From positions 120,111-184,110 of the forward strand of contig CAJFVO010000003.1 in assembly GCA_904420555.1 (NCBI GenBank): a stretch of 64,000 bases of DNA. Reading direction: 5' to 3'. The notes beneath the pieces are model-generated. The model was not told the DNA's origin and searched no databases. It saw only the letters and a list, made by a program, of their open reading frames with translations. Source of the DNA: Candidatus Heritagella intestinalis. GTDB taxonomy: Bacteria > Bacillota > Clostridia > Oscillospirales > Acutalibacteraceae. How positions within the stretch are numbered: position 1 is the stretch's first letter; the number at the start of each line of letters is the position of its first letter. Positions 25,136 through 34,802 of the stretch are shown here, piece after piece. The position numbers were made by a program, and so were the translations under genes.

Positions 25136-26377
25136 ATGGAAGCCATTACGCCAAGAGACCGGGAAATCCTCCGGAATTTAGCCAAGGAACAGCTGGAAGC
25201 CGCCCATTCTCCGAAAAACGCCGCCATTCTGAAAAAATGGCAGGCCCAGGCCGAAGGCCGGCGGGAAAGCCCCACAGTCCGCCTGCTGTTCTCCAATTTT
25301 ACCCACGAAGTCATCACGCCCCGGATGCGGTGTTCCGGGGAAAGCGCCCGGGAGCTGGAAGCCGCTCTTCTGAGTACCATGACGGGCCGGACGCTGTTTG
25401 ACGACGATACCCCCATCTCCCCCACCTTTGATATCCGCTGGGATACTTGGGTGAAGCCCTTTGGCTTGGAGCCGCACTTAACCCGCCCCCAGATGGAAAA
25501 CCCCCAGGGCTACCACATCGACCCGGTGATAGAGAGCCTGGAAGGGGAAATCGACCGGCTTCGCGGCGGGAGTTTCGGCGTGGACCGGGAAAAGACCCGT
25601 GCTCGGGCGGCCCTGGCCCAGGATACTTTTGGGGACATCCTGCCGGTACGCATGGTGATGGACAGCCTTACCGGGCCGATGACCTCCCCTATGGTTTTCT
25701 TAATGGGAATGGAGAACTACTACTGCTCCCTGTACGACTGCCCGGACCAGGTACACGAGGCCATGGACATGGCCTGCACGATGTATGAGAATTTCTATGA
25801 TTTTCTGGAGCGGGAGGGGCTTCTGCTGCCCACCAACGGCATCAGCCCCATCTGTCAGGAGAGCTTTGCCTTTACCGATGAGCTTCCCACAGAGAACGTG
25901 ACGAAAACCACCCAATGTTGGGGCTTTCTCGAGTCCCAGGAGACCACGGCGGTTTCGCCGGAAACCTTTGGGGAGTTTGTATTCCCCTATCAGGACCGGC
26001 TGGCAAAGCGGTTTGGGCTCCTCTCCTACGGCTGCTGTGAGCGGGTGGACGCGATCTGGCCGGAGTATCTCTCGAAATGGAAGAATTTGCGAAAACTCTC
26101 GGTTTCCCCCTTCAATAACGAGGCCCAGGTGGGGGAATATCTCCGGGGAAGCCGGGTGGTGTTCTACAGTAAGCCCCGGGCGGAATACGTCACCAACCGG
26201 GGGCCCTTGGAGGAGGACGCCATCCGGGCGTATTTCAAAGGGGTGGCGGAGCACGCCAGCGGCTGTTTGCTGGAAGTTGCCCAGCGGGAAGTGGGCACCA
26301 TTTACGGGGAGTATCACCGGGGCCGCCGGTATGTGCAGCTGGCCCGGGAGACCCTGGAAACGTATTGGAAGCCTTGA
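25136..26377 (+). CDS. uroporphyrinogen decarboxylase (URO-D) superfamily-like protein
   Basis: A 413-residue cytoplasmic protein. Its overall organisation resembles the URO-D/MtaA/CmuA superfamily members found in gut Firmicutes, which are usually not haem enzymes. In the C-terminal half it has a characteristic SYGCCERVDAIWP segment (near residue 297) followed by LRKLSVSPF, seen in uncharacterised URO-D-like proteins linked to corrinoid or sugar metabolism. No haem genes are nearby. A role in methyl transfer from a demethoxylated or methylated substrate is possible but unproven. The ATG at 25136 follows AAAGGAAG. A bidirectional terminator separates it from the NUDIX gene. Confidence 0.65.
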   Translation: MEAITPRDREILRNLAKEQLEAAHSPKNAAILKKWQAQAEGRRESPTVRLLFSNFTHEVITPRMRCSGESARELEAALLSTMTGRTLFDDDTPISPTFDIRWDTWVKPFGLEPHLTRPQMENPQGYHIDPVIESLEGEIDRLRGGSFGVDREKTRARAALAQDTFGDILPVRMVMDSLTGPMTSPMVFLMGMENYYCSLYDCPDQVHEAMDMACTMYENFYDFLEREGLLLPTNGISPICQESFAFTDELPTENVTKTTQCWGFLESQETTAVSPETFGEFVFPYQDRLAKRFGLLSYGCCERVDAIWPEYLSKWKNLRKLSVSPFNNEAQVGEYLRGSRVVFYSKPRAEYVTNRGPLEEDAIRAYFKGVAEHASGCLLEVAQREVGTIYGEYHRGRRYVQLARETLETYWKP

Positions 26378-26401
26378 CCGGGTTCAAACACAAAAACATG
26401 A

Positions 26402-26438
26402 AAAAAGGCAGTCCCATTGATGATGGGGCTGCCTTTTT
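26402..26438. terminator. bidirectional terminator between convergent genes
   Basis: AAAAAGGCAGTCCCAT (26402-26417) pairs with ATGGGGCTGCCTTTTT (26423-26438). Confidence 0.9.
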
Positions 26439-26466
26439 GTATGTCTGTTTTGGGAAGCGGAGACGA

Positions 26467-27012
26467 TTACAGCTTGCCGGCCTGAACCAGAGCGTTGGTT
26501 TTCAGGATGCCAATCTGGGTTTTGGCGTCGGGAATCTCATTGTTCATGACCATCTCCACGGCCTTTTCCAGGGGGATGCGCTCCACCTCAATAAATTCGT
26601 CGTCGTCCGGGTCCTGTTCGCCCCAGCCCTCTACCCGGCAGGCCCACAGGCGGATAATCTCGTTGGTGTAGCCGGGGGTGGGGTACAGGTTCCCCAGGGA
26701 GATGTAGTTTTTGCCGGTGGTGCCGGTTTCCTCCTTCTGCTCCCGCTTCATGGCCTCAAAGGGGTCCTCCCCTTTTTCCAGCTTGCCGGCAGGGAGCTCC
26801 AGCACAATCTCCCCGTAGGGGTAGCGAAACTGGCGGACAAAGAGCAGCTCGTTTTGTTCTGTGAGTACCGCCACGCTCACGCCGCCGGGATGCTCCACCA
26901 CTTCCCGGCCCACCACAGCGCCGTTTTCCAGCTCGGCCTTGTCCAGGCGCACTTGGATAATCTTACCGTGATAGAGGTATTTTTGTTCCAGTGTTTTTTC
27001 AGTCAGCTTCAA
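26467..27012 (-). CDS. NUDIX hydrolase, ADP-ribose pyrophosphatase type
   Basis: A 181-residue protein. The complete Nudix box starts at GKLEKGEDPFE and ends REQKEETG (near residues 76-98), matching GX5EX7REUXEEXGU. The N-terminal strands with EVVEHPGGVSVA are typical of ADP-ribose pyrophosphatases, which cleave ADP-ribose to AMP and ribose-5-phosphate. The start is a TTG at 27012 with GGGAGG about 9 bases upstream; the nearby ATG at 27019 is out of frame. It has its own promoter (27045-27073). Confidence 0.9.
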   Translation of the reverse strand: MKLTEKTLEQKYLYHGKIIQVRLDKAELENGAVVGREVVEHPGGVSVAVLTEQNELLFVRQFRYPYGEIVLELPAGKLEKGEDPFEAMKREQKEETGTTGKNYISLGNLYPTPGYTNEIIRLWACRVEGWGEQDPDDDEFIEVERIPLEKAVEMVMNNEIPDAKTQIGILKTNALVQAGKL

Positions 27013-27044
27013 GGGTCATTCCTCCCGTAAAAAGGCTTTTTTTC

Positions 27045-27073
27045 ATTATAGCATATTCCCTTGGGGATGGAAA
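27045..27073 (-). promoter_or_regulatory. promoter of the NUDIX gene
   Basis: On the minus strand TTTCCA (27073-27068) and an extended -10 TGCTATAAT (TATAAT 27050-27045) with a 17-base spacer. Confidence 0.7.
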
Positions 27074-27078
27074 GAAAA

Positions 27079-28413
27079 TCAATTTTCCGGAAGGGGGAAA
27101 GAATCCCCGGTTTTTTCAATCCAGCGCCGAAGCTCTTCCCGCAGGCGCAGACGGAGCGCCTTATATAAATCGTTGTGGGCCATATTTACCTGCTCGTAAG
27201 GGTCCTGGTTCAGGTCATAGAGCATCCAGTCCATTCCCGGCAGGCAGACATATTTATACCCGTCTGTGGTGACGATCCCCCGCCAGGGCTTGTTGACGCT
27301 GTCGCCGTGGTGGGTGGGGATTACCGACTGCAAATAAGCGCTGGAAGGGTATTCGGGGCGGGGTTTGCCGGTGAGACGCAGGGCGGAATAATCGGTGCCC
27401 TCCATCCAATCGGGAACCGGGATGCCGCACAGTCCCAGGGAAGTAGGGGCGACGTCCACGTGGTTTACCGGTACATGAGGGATGTTTCCTACTCCGCGGC
27501 TGTTATAAGGGCTGCGCTCTTCACCGCTGATAATCAGGGGAATATGGGTGGCTTCCTGATAAGGGGTGGTCTTTCGGAACTGGCCGTGGGAGCCGTGCAT
27601 ATCCCCGTGGTCGCTGAAATAGAAAATATGGGTATGCTCCATCAGGCCCGTTTCGTTGAGGCAGTCCACGATACGGCCTACGTTTTCGTCAATATTTTCC
27701 ACCATAGCATAGTAGCCGGATAATTCCTGGGCGGCGCGCTCCCGGATCGCGGATACCTGGGGGACGTTGGGCAAAAAGCGGATATTGGCGGGAGTGTGGC
27801 CTTTCTGGTTCCGGGGCGGGGCTACATAGGGGTCGTGAGGCGGCTGGATAGAGAGGACGCCAAAGAAAGGCTGTCCTTTTCCGGCATGGTTCCGGAGTTC
27901 CTCTAAAAGAAGGTCGGTGAGGGAATCGGTTTCATAGCCGGGAAGGCGGAACAGGGGGATTTCCTCGGCGCCTCGGTGGCCATGGAGCCAGCAGTCGTAT
28001 TGGGCGTTGTTGTTTTCATATCCCAGCCAGGAGTCAAACCCTCCCCGACGTTCCCGGGGGATATAGTGGGTGGCCGCCCGTTCCTGGGCCTCCTTTGCCC
28101 CGTCCAGATGCCATTTCCCCAGATAGAAAGTATCGTAGCCGTTTTCCCGGAATACATGGGCGACAGTGGGCAGCTCCGGGGGAAGGCGGTATTCGTGGCC
28201 GGGAACGCAGTGGTGGGGATAACGGCTGGTGAGCAGGGAACCCCGGTAGGGGCAGCACAGGGGAAATCCTGAAACCGCATCGGTAAAATTCAGCCCTGTG
28301 CGGGCAAGGCCATCCAAAACAGGGGTGGAGGCATTTTGGCATCCGTTGATGCTCAGGGTTTCGGCGCGCTGCTGGTCGGTGAGAATCCAAAGGACATTGG
28401 GTTTGGACGACAT
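27079..28413 (-). CDS. Cys-type sulfatase (family S1)
   Basis: A 444-residue cytoplasmic-looking sulfatase with LWILTDQQRAE (metal site, residues 8-18) and the activation motif C53-C-P-Y-R57 followed by GSLLTSRY. The Cys-x-Pro-Tyr-Arg variant is common in S1 sulfatases. C53 would become formylglycine. No signal peptide is visible. It is divergent from the giant GH85 glycosidase gene, and both promoters share an 11-base element, which points to joint use in host-glycan breakdown: desulfation of sugars released by the glycosidase. The substrate is not determined. The activating enzyme is likely the anSME at 59274-60413. Confidence 0.9.
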   Translation of the reverse strand: MSSKPNVLWILTDQQRAETLSINGCQNASTPVLDGLARTGLNFTDAVSGFPLCCPYRGSLLTSRYPHHCVPGHEYRLPPELPTVAHVFRENGYDTFYLGKWHLDGAKEAQERAATHYIPRERRGGFDSWLGYENNNAQYDCWLHGHRGAEEIPLFRLPGYETDSLTDLLLEELRNHAGKGQPFFGVLSIQPPHDPYVAPPRNQKGHTPANIRFLPNVPQVSAIRERAAQELSGYYAMVENIDENVGRIVDCLNETGLMEHTHIFYFSDHGDMHGSHGQFRKTTPYQEATHIPLIISGEERSPYNSRGVGNIPHVPVNHVDVAPTSLGLCGIPVPDWMEGTDYSALRLTGKPRPEYPSSAYLQSVIPTHHGDSVNKPWRGIVTTDGYKYVCLPGMDWMLYDLNQDPYEQVNMAHNDLYKALRLRLREELRRWIEKTGDSFPLPEN

Positions 28414-28463
28414 ACAGAACCTCTCCTTATAGCAGCCGAAAAGTCCGGCGGAATCTTTCTGTC

Positions 28464-28492
28464 AGAATAGCACAAATCAAAACGCTTGTCCA
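28464..28492 (-). promoter_or_regulatory. promoter of the second sulfatase gene
   Basis: On the minus strand TGGACA (28492-28487) and TATTCT (28469-28464) with a 17-base spacer. The 11-mer ATTTGTGCTAT (28477-28467) overlaps the -10 box. Confidence 0.65.
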
Positions 28493-28606
28493 GAAAAACT
28501 CCTCCGGGAGCAGCAGGCGTTGTGTCAAGATTTATCGATGAGCATGAGGTAAATCTGGTATTTTTATACTACGACCTTGCGTTTTTGATATGGTAAGGCC
28601 TGTGGA

Positions 28607-28620
28607 ATTTGTGCTATAGT
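28607..28620 (+). promoter_or_regulatory. extended -10 promoter of the GH85 gene with shared 11-mer
   Basis: TGCTATAGT (28612-28620) is an extended -10 without a recognisable -35, preceded by the same 11-mer ATTTGTGCTAT (28607-28617) found at the divergent sulfatase promoter. The 170-base leader that follows holds palindromes (AATTTTAAAATT, TCTCGCGAGA) but no recognised riboswitch. Otherwise the 376-base intergenic region looks empty. Confidence 0.55.
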
Positions 28621-28789
28621 AAAGATAACAAGCTGGTGCCGTATGTCAGTTTGCAGGTTCGTAACCTCAAAAAAGGCCGGACAGGCCAGGAAGACGGTAT
28701 CGTAACGTTTGTAAAATTAGTGTCTGCGGAATTTCCCAAGGCATTTTAATTTTAAAATTCTTCTCGCGAGAGAGAAAGGGGACAAGTAC

Positions 28790-31700
28790 ATGAAGAAAAC
28801 CAGCAAGGCCAGACGGGTCGGCTCGGCGTTTTTGGCGGCGGCCATAGTGTTTACCAGCTTTGGCGCTTCCCTAACCGCCTTTGCAGCCGATTCGTGGCCT
28901 AACGACAAGGCCTCTGCGGAGCCTTCCTTTGCCGGCTATCGTGTAAAGGACATTGAGAATTGGGACCCGGAAACCGACCCCTACGCGGAGTTTTTGCGCG
29001 CGGAAGTTCCGCTCCAGACGCGCAATGAACCCTTTAAGGAGACCCAGGCAAAGACTTATCTCAATTCCGATGCCCAGGTCATGCTGATGCAGGGCGACTA
29101 CGGCAACAGCTTCTTTAACAGCACCATGTATACCGATAAGTTCGGCGAGCATGTGCTGAATTTCTGGCAGTATGCCGATTATTTCTCTCCCTGGCACGGT
29201 GCGGCCACCGCGTACACTCCGGAATCGCTCTATGATCCGGTTACCAGCGATTGGCGGGCCAGAGGCTTTGAGTTCGGTATTGTCAACATTCCGAACCCGG
29301 CCTATACCAACGCCGCCCACAAGAACGGCGTTATGTCCATTGCCTGTATCTATTTCGATCCTGCTTTCCGCCCCGGCCAGACTTGCGCAGACTTGATCGA
29401 GCGGGACGAGGATGGCAACTTCTCTATTGCGGAGAAGCTGATCCAGATGGCAGAGTACTATGGCTTTGACGGCTATTTCCTGAACCAGGAAGAGGGCTAT
29501 TATGAAGACTTTAAGCCCTTTATGGCTGAGCTGACGGAAGCCGGCCTCTATACCCAGTGGTACGACACCAATAGTTACTTTAATTCCAGCAAAGCACAGT
29601 GGCTGGAAGACGACACCAATGGCCGTATCAATGACTCCGTATTTGTCAATTACGGTTGGACCGGCGGCGTAGACAGCTCTATTTCCTATGCAGAATCTAT
29701 TGGCGTAGATCCTTTTGAGCGTTTGTTCTTCGGCTTGGAGTGCAACCAGAACAAATTCAGCGGCAGCCATTCCAGTGCAAGAGAAATTGCCAACCTGTAT
29801 GACGAAACGGGCAATCCCCGTGCCAGCGTGGCCCTGTTTACCCCCAGCGACTGGTATCAGCGCGGCGTAGACGAAATCCCGGCTTATGATCCCAACGATA
29901 CCCCTGTGATGCAGCAGGACGAGTACCAGTGGATGGTGGCTGAGCGCGAGCGGATGTTCTTCTCCGGCGTCATGGAGGATCCCACCGACACAGGCTTGAA
30001 GTCCGGCTATTCCCGCACGGATGTGGGCGTCAGTAATGCTTCCGGCTGGGTCGGCGTGGCAGACTTTATCGCAGAGCGCTCTGTGATTGACGGCACCAAG
30101 TTCAACACCAACTTCAACACTGGCCACGGTATGCAGTACTTTGTGGACGGCGAAGTTTCCGCCGACAAGGCCTGGACCAACATTAACATCCAGGATATCC
30201 TGCCCTCCTGGCAGTGGTGGGTGGACAGCACCGACGACAACAAGCTGGAAGTAGACTTTGACTACGGCGCTGCCCTTACCAACAACGATGTAAACGGCAA
30301 TCCCATGACCATGCCCTACACCCAGGTGGGCGCCTATGAGGGCGGCTCCTCTCTGGTAGTGTACGGCGATATCACCGGTTCCAACAGCCTGCATCTGTAT
30401 AAGACGGATCTGGATGTCAACGAGAACTCCAAGGCTTATGTGACCTTTAAGAAGACTTCTGCGGACTCGGTTCCCATGCAGTTGGGCCTGATTTTCAAGG
30501 ACAATGCCAATGAAACCGTGAAGCTGGATATTGAAGGCTCCGAGACGGCCGGCAATTGGACTACTGTGGAAATCGACCTCTCCGGTTATGCCGGCAAGCA
30601 GATCGCGGCCATCACCCTGGAATTTGAAGGCCAGGCAGAAGGCTATCAGATGAACGTAGGCGGCCTGAAGATCTCCGACGGCGAGGACAAGCCCGCAACC
30701 CCCACCGGCTTTAAGGTGGATTATGCCTATGACAGCGGTGAGATGATCCTCAGCTGGAATATGGCTGACTATGATGAAGTCAAGCAGTACAACGTATACG
30801 GTACCCTGTCTAACGGCCAGAGAGTGTATCTGGGCGGCGTCTATGACAGCATCCTGTATGTGAAGTCTGTGTTTGACGAGAGCGAGAGCATCGACCTGGA
30901 GCTGCGCGCAGTTGGCGCCGACGGCACCGAGAGCGATCCCGCAACCCTTACCTATACTTATAACGACAAGGTCAGCAACGTGGCAGTGGAAGAGGCGGAA
31001 ACCTCTACCGGCCTGCTGGTCCGTGCCGCTACCCCCGGCCAGCTGGACGTTTCCTTTGATACGCCCGCAGCCGGCGCCCCCGACAGCTATGAATTCGAAG
31101 TGACCCTGCGGAACATCAAGTCCGATGACCCCGACAATCAGGTGTACACCGGTTCTGCGGAAGGTACGGCAACCTCCGCCACGATTAACCTGCCTGTGGA
31201 TGAGGGACGCGAATACGACCTGAAGATTTACGCAGTGTATGACGGCGAAAGAGGCGAGCCCATCTGCTATCGCGGCTGGTCCAATGACAACTACTCCGAG
31301 CCTATTGCCAAGGAAGACATCCGCCTCAGCGGGAATTCTGTCCGCCTGGTCGACCCGGATTCTGTGGACTGGTACAAAATGACCGCTACCTTTAACGGCG
31401 AGCAGGTGGGGAGCTTTACCCGCGGCGCTTCCAGCGGCAACTCGATGCGGTTCAGCTTGAGTGGTGATGGTACGCTGTCTGTGGTGACCCAGGACTTTGC
31501 CGGCAATACTTCTATTCCCACGGTGGTGCAGATTGCAGACGGTCAGATTGTGGATCCCACGGATTTGATTGGTTCTGAGCAGTTCCCCGACGAGGCTTTG
31601 CTGGCTGCTGTGCAGAAGCAGGTAGGCGTGACTTTGGCCAGCCTGGAAGAGTTTACGGGAACCTTGAATCTGGCTAACAGCGAAGTGGCAGACCTGACAG

Positions 31701-34630
31701 GCCTGGATTTGATTCCCGGTCTCACCGGTTTGAATCTTTCTAACTGCACCGCCCTGACGGACCTCTCCGGTTTGGATGCCAACACGGCTCTGACGGAGAT
31801 CAATATCAGCGGCTGCACTGCTTTGGAAACTGTGGATCTGGCTGGCCTTGGCCTGGAAAAGCTGGATGCTTCCGGCGAATACGCCAACCTGGTTTCCGTG
31901 GATATTTCCGACAATAAGCTGGACCTCAGCGAAGGCACCCCCGAGCGCGCCTTTGTAGACGCTGCTCTGGCCGCTACCTCCGATGTAGCGGAGACTCAGG
32001 CCGCCGACGGCGAGAACCTGGTAACCGGCGCAACGCTGATTGGCTCCAATAATGTAACGGATGCCAGCAAGTTTGTAGATGGCAGCACTACTACAGATAC
32101 AGCCGCTACCGACCGCAACAAGCCCGCCTCCGTCACCCTGGATCTGGGTTCCGAAAAGGAAATCTCCGCCTGGAGTATCTGGATTAAGACCAACACCGAC
32201 GCCTCCTTCCGCCCCTTCGGCGTAAAGAATGCGGAATTGGCGGTTGCCGATACCGCAGACGGCGAGTACACCACTATCAGCACCTTGGAAACCGTACCCG
32301 CTGACACGGCTGATACCCTGTCCGAAACCGTTGCCGAGCTGGAAACCCCGGTTACCGCCCGGTATGTAAAGATCACCGTTACCGAGTGGCAGCCCCATCC
32401 CAATGGAGGCGTTGACTGGCCCGCCATGGTGGAAGCCATGATTTACGGCGGCGAGGGCGCTCCTGCCCAGGCCGTGAAGTTCGACAACCAGCGGCCTGTG
32501 GTATATTCGGGCGTAGAATTCTTGCCGGATGAGCCTGTCCGCATGGAGATCTCCGATGAAACTGTGGACTTGATGTCTTATGTGGACACTGCTTATACTG
32601 TCCGCGGCAATGTATATGCTGATATGGCTGACCAGCTCATCAACGGCGAGACCTTCCTGGCTGATGATGTGGACGTCAACGCTAAGCCCAGCGAGACCTT
32701 TACGGTTTCTGTTGTAGATCAGAATAACGGCGCTGTAGAAGGCCCGGTAGTTTCTCTGACCGAAGATATCACGTATATTGCAACCTATAAAAATGCTGAT
32801 GGGGAAATAGCGGGTACCCTCACTATTGTCGTTGGCGACGGCGGTGAGGTGACCACTCCTGTGGATATCACCGAGAATCCCACCATCCTGTATGCTACCG
32901 AGCAGAGCGACCACAACTCCAAGGAAGATCCGGAGATGGCCTTTGATAAAGACGAGACTACCAAGTGGTGCCCCGGCGGCAACGCTGTACAGGCCCAGAT
33001 GGTTATCGACGTAGGCGCATACTACACCCTGACTGAGTGGAATATGTCCCACGCAGGCGTCAGCACCAGCGATGGCGTTGGCCGTAACACCCGTGACTTT
33101 GCTTTGCAGATACTGAATGTGGAGAACCCCACTGCCGAACAGCTGGCAGATGAGAGCTTCCTCACCAATGATGCAAACTGGACCACCGTTGCTTTCTATG
33201 AAAACAACCAGGAAACCCGTACCCACTATGAGTTTACCGAAACCGTTACCGCCCGTTACTTCCGTCTGAACGTCACCAAGGGCGATACTTCCATCATGTG
33301 GCCTTCCACCCGTATCTATGAGTGGAGCATGCTTGGTGTGCCCTACTATGGCGGCGGCGAAGAAGAAGTGGACAAGACCGAACTGACAACGCTGGTAGAG
33401 CAAGCCGCCCAGTATGTACAGGACGACTACACCACCGATAGCTGGGCTGTATTTGCCCAGGCTTATGCCGATGCCCAGGAAGTCCTGGCCAACGACGAAG
33501 CCACTGCTGCTGACGTGGCAGGGGCTGTGGAAGCGCTGAACAGTGCTATTGCCCAGCTGGAGATTGATAAGAGTGCTCTGGCCGCTGCACTGGAAGATGC
33601 TGCCCAATATGAGGAAGCCAACTATACTGACGAAACCTGGACCGTATTTGCCCAGGCTTATGAAAATGCCCAGGCTGTTATGGAAGACGACACTGCGACT
33701 GCCGCTGATGTGGCGGATGCTGTGGAAGCCCTGAACAATGCCATTGCCCAGCTGGAGAACTATGTGGCGCCTGATAAGAGCCTGCTCCAGTATGCGTATG
33801 ACTATGCGTTGACCCAGGATACCGAGGGCGTGGTGGACAGCGCCGCTAAGTTCTTTGAGGAAGCTGTTGCCCAGGCTAAGGCCGTTCTGGACGACGCCAA
33901 GGCAACGGAAGAAGAAGTCAACGCCGCCTTTGACAAGCTGCTGGAAGGCATTTGGGGCTTGGGCCTGGTACAGGGCGACAAGACCAACCTGAACCTGCTG
34001 ATTGCCCGCGCCGAGGATATGGTCCTCAATGCTGACAAGTATGTGGCGGACAACTGGCAGCAGCTGCTGGATGCCCTGGAGGCTGCCCAGGCGGTTGCCG
34101 CTGACGGCGACGCCATGAAGGGCGATGTGGAAACCGCAGCCAACGACCTGCTCAGTGCGATCCTGGCCCAGCGCTATAAGGCCGACAAGTCCATCCTGGA
34201 AGAGCTCATCAACCAGGCTTCCGGCTTGGATCTGAGCCAGTATACCGCTGCCAGCGTGCAGGCATTCAGCGCCGCTCTGAGAAGCGCCAACCTGGTACTG
34301 GAAGACGCTACCCTGAGTGTGGACGATCAGGCCACCGTTGACGAGGCTGTGGCAACCCTGCGCAGCGCAATGGATGAACTGGAGCCGCTCTCCAGCAATA
34401 CTGGCGATGACAACGCCAACACCGGCGACAATGCCGATGACAACAAGGATAACAGCGATAAGGATACCGCCAGCGATCCCAACAAGGGACCCATGGACAA
34501 CAATGGGAACAAGACGCCCGCTACCGGCGACAATACCCCGGTGCTGTGGATTGTTCTTGGCACGGTGGCCGCTGCTGCTATCTTGGTGATCCTGGTGATC
34601 GTTCTTCGCCGGAGAGCCAACAGAGCATAA
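28790..34630 (+). CDS. cell-wall anchored GH85 endo-beta-N-acetylglucosaminidase, multidomain
   Basis: A giant secreted protein of 1946 residues. A signal peptide (about 1-32, cut near FAA-DSW) is followed by a GH85 catalytic domain (about 65-500). Its DGYFLNQE carries the catalytic Asn232 and Glu234, the N-x-E pair of this family. Then come a galactose-binding-like domain (about 515-630), Fn3-like beta domains (about 635-860), a short leucine-rich stretch (about 950-1050), two F5/8 type C (CBM32-like) domains (about 1075-1220 and 1355-1520) and four to five FIVAR-type helical repeats (about 1527-1867). An Asp/Asn-rich linker leads to a sorting-signal-like TPATGD, a membrane helix and RRRANRA. 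GH85 enzymes cut the chitobiose core of N-glycans, so the protein should harvest host glycoprotein glycans at the cell surface. Confidence 0.93.
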   Translation: MKKTSKARRVGSAFLAAAIVFTSFGASLTAFAADSWPNDKASAEPSFAGYRVKDIENWDPETDPYAEFLRAEVPLQTRNEPFKETQAKTYLNSDAQVMLMQGDYGNSFFNSTMYTDKFGEHVLNFWQYADYFSPWHGAATAYTPESLYDPVTSDWRARGFEFGIVNIPNPAYTNAAHKNGVMSIACIYFDPAFRPGQTCADLIERDEDGNFSIAEKLIQMAEYYGFDGYFLNQEEGYYEDFKPFMAELTEAGLYTQWYDTNSYFNSSKAQWLEDDTNGRINDSVFVNYGWTGGVDSSISYAESIGVDPFERLFFGLECNQNKFSGSHSSAREIANLYDETGNPRASVALFTPSDWYQRGVDEIPAYDPNDTPVMQQDEYQWMVAERERMFFSGVMEDPTDTGLKSGYSRTDVGVSNASGWVGVADFIAERSVIDGTKFNTNFNTGHGMQYFVDGEVSADKAWTNINIQDILPSWQWWVDSTDDNKLEVDFDYGAALTNNDVNGNPMTMPYTQVGAYEGGSSLVVYGDITGSNSLHLYKTDLDVNENSKAYVTFKKTSADSVPMQLGLIFKDNANETVKLDIEGSETAGNWTTVEIDLSGYAGKQIAAITLEFEGQAEGYQMNVGGLKISDGEDKPATPTGFKVDYAYDSGEMILSWNMADYDEVKQYNVYGTLSNGQRVYLGGVYDSILYVKSVFDESESIDLELRAVGADGTESDPATLTYTYNDKVSNVAVEEAETSTGLLVRAATPGQLDVSFDTPAAGAPDSYEFEVTLRNIKSDDPDNQVYTGSAEGTATSATINLPVDEGREYDLKIYAVYDGERGEPICYRGWSNDNYSEPIAKEDIRLSGNSVRLVDPDSVDWYKMTATFNGEQVGSFTRGASSGNSMRFSLSGDGTLSVVTQDFAGNTSIPTVVQIADGQIVDPTDLIGSEQFPDEALLAAVQKQVGVTLASLEEFTGTLNLANSEVADLTGLDLIPGLTGLNLSNCTALTDLSGLDANTALTEINISGCTALETVDLAGLGLEKLDASGEYANLVSVDISDNKLDLSEGTPERAFVDAALAATSDVAETQAADGENLVTGATLIGSNNVTDASKFVDGSTTTDTAATDRNKPASVTLDLGSEKEISAWSIWIKTNTDASFRPFGVKNAELAVADTADGEYTTISTLETVPADTADTLSETVAELETPVTARYVKITVTEWQPHPNGGVDWPAMVEAMIYGGEGAPAQAVKFDNQRPVVYSGVEFLPDEPVRMEISDETVDLMSYVDTAYTVRGNVYADMADQLINGETFLADDVDVNAKPSETFTVSVVDQNNGAVEGPVVSLTEDITYIATYKNADGEIAGTLTIVVGDGGEVTTPVDITENPTILYATEQSDHNSKEDPEMAFDKDETTKWCPGGNAVQAQMVIDVGAYYTLTEWNMSHAGVSTSDGVGRNTRDFALQILNVENPTAEQLADESFLTNDANWTTVAFYENNQETRTHYEFTETVTARYFRLNVTKGDTSIMWPSTRIYEWSMLGVPYYGGGEEEVDKTELTTLVEQAAQYVQDDYTTDSWAVFAQAYADAQEVLANDEATAADVAGAVEALNSAIAQLEIDKSALAAALEDAAQYEEANYTDETWTVFAQAYENAQAVMEDDTATAADVADAVEALNNAIAQLENYVAPDKSLLQYAYDYALTQDTEGVVDSAAKFFEEAVAQAKAVLDDAKATEEEVNAAFDKLLEGIWGLGLVQGDKTNLNLLIARAEDMVLNADKYVADNWQQLLDALEAAQAVAADGDAMKGDVETAANDLLSAILAQRYKADKSILEELINQASGLDLSQYTAASVQAFSAALRSANLVLEDATLSVDDQATVDEAVATLRSAMDELEPLSSNTGDDNANTGDNADDNKDNSDKDTASDPNKGPMDNNGNKTPATGDNTPVLWIVLGTVAAAAILVILVIVLRRRANRA

Positions 34631-34674
34631 GGAGTTCGCAGTTTGCTGAATTTCTGAAGCCCTTATAAAAATCC

Positions 34675-34714
34675 AGCCGCCCGTTCCCGGAAATCCGGGG
34701 ACGGGCGGCTTTTT
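34675..34714 (+). terminator. terminator of the GH85 gene
   Basis: A 16-bp stem (34675-34690 with 34695-34710) around AAAT, followed by TTTTT. Confidence 0.92.
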
Positions 34715-34726
34715 GTCTGATGATAA

Positions 34727-34767
34727 GAAAACCCCGGTGGCTTCTTGTAAAGCCGGCCGGGGTTTTC
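34727..34767 (-). terminator. terminator of the pentapeptide-repeat gene
   Basis: GAAAACCCCGG (34727-34737) and CCGGGGTTTTC (34757-34767) form an 11-bp stem; the T-run follows on the minus strand. Confidence 0.65.
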
Positions 34768-34802
34768 AACGGATTATGAAAAGATTGTGGAAAATCAAAG
34801 GC

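Noticed and set aside
28871..33607. 1578-codon open frame antisense to the GH85 gene
   Set aside because: Same effect: no family motifs, and the sense strand has a signal peptide, catalytic motif and anchor.
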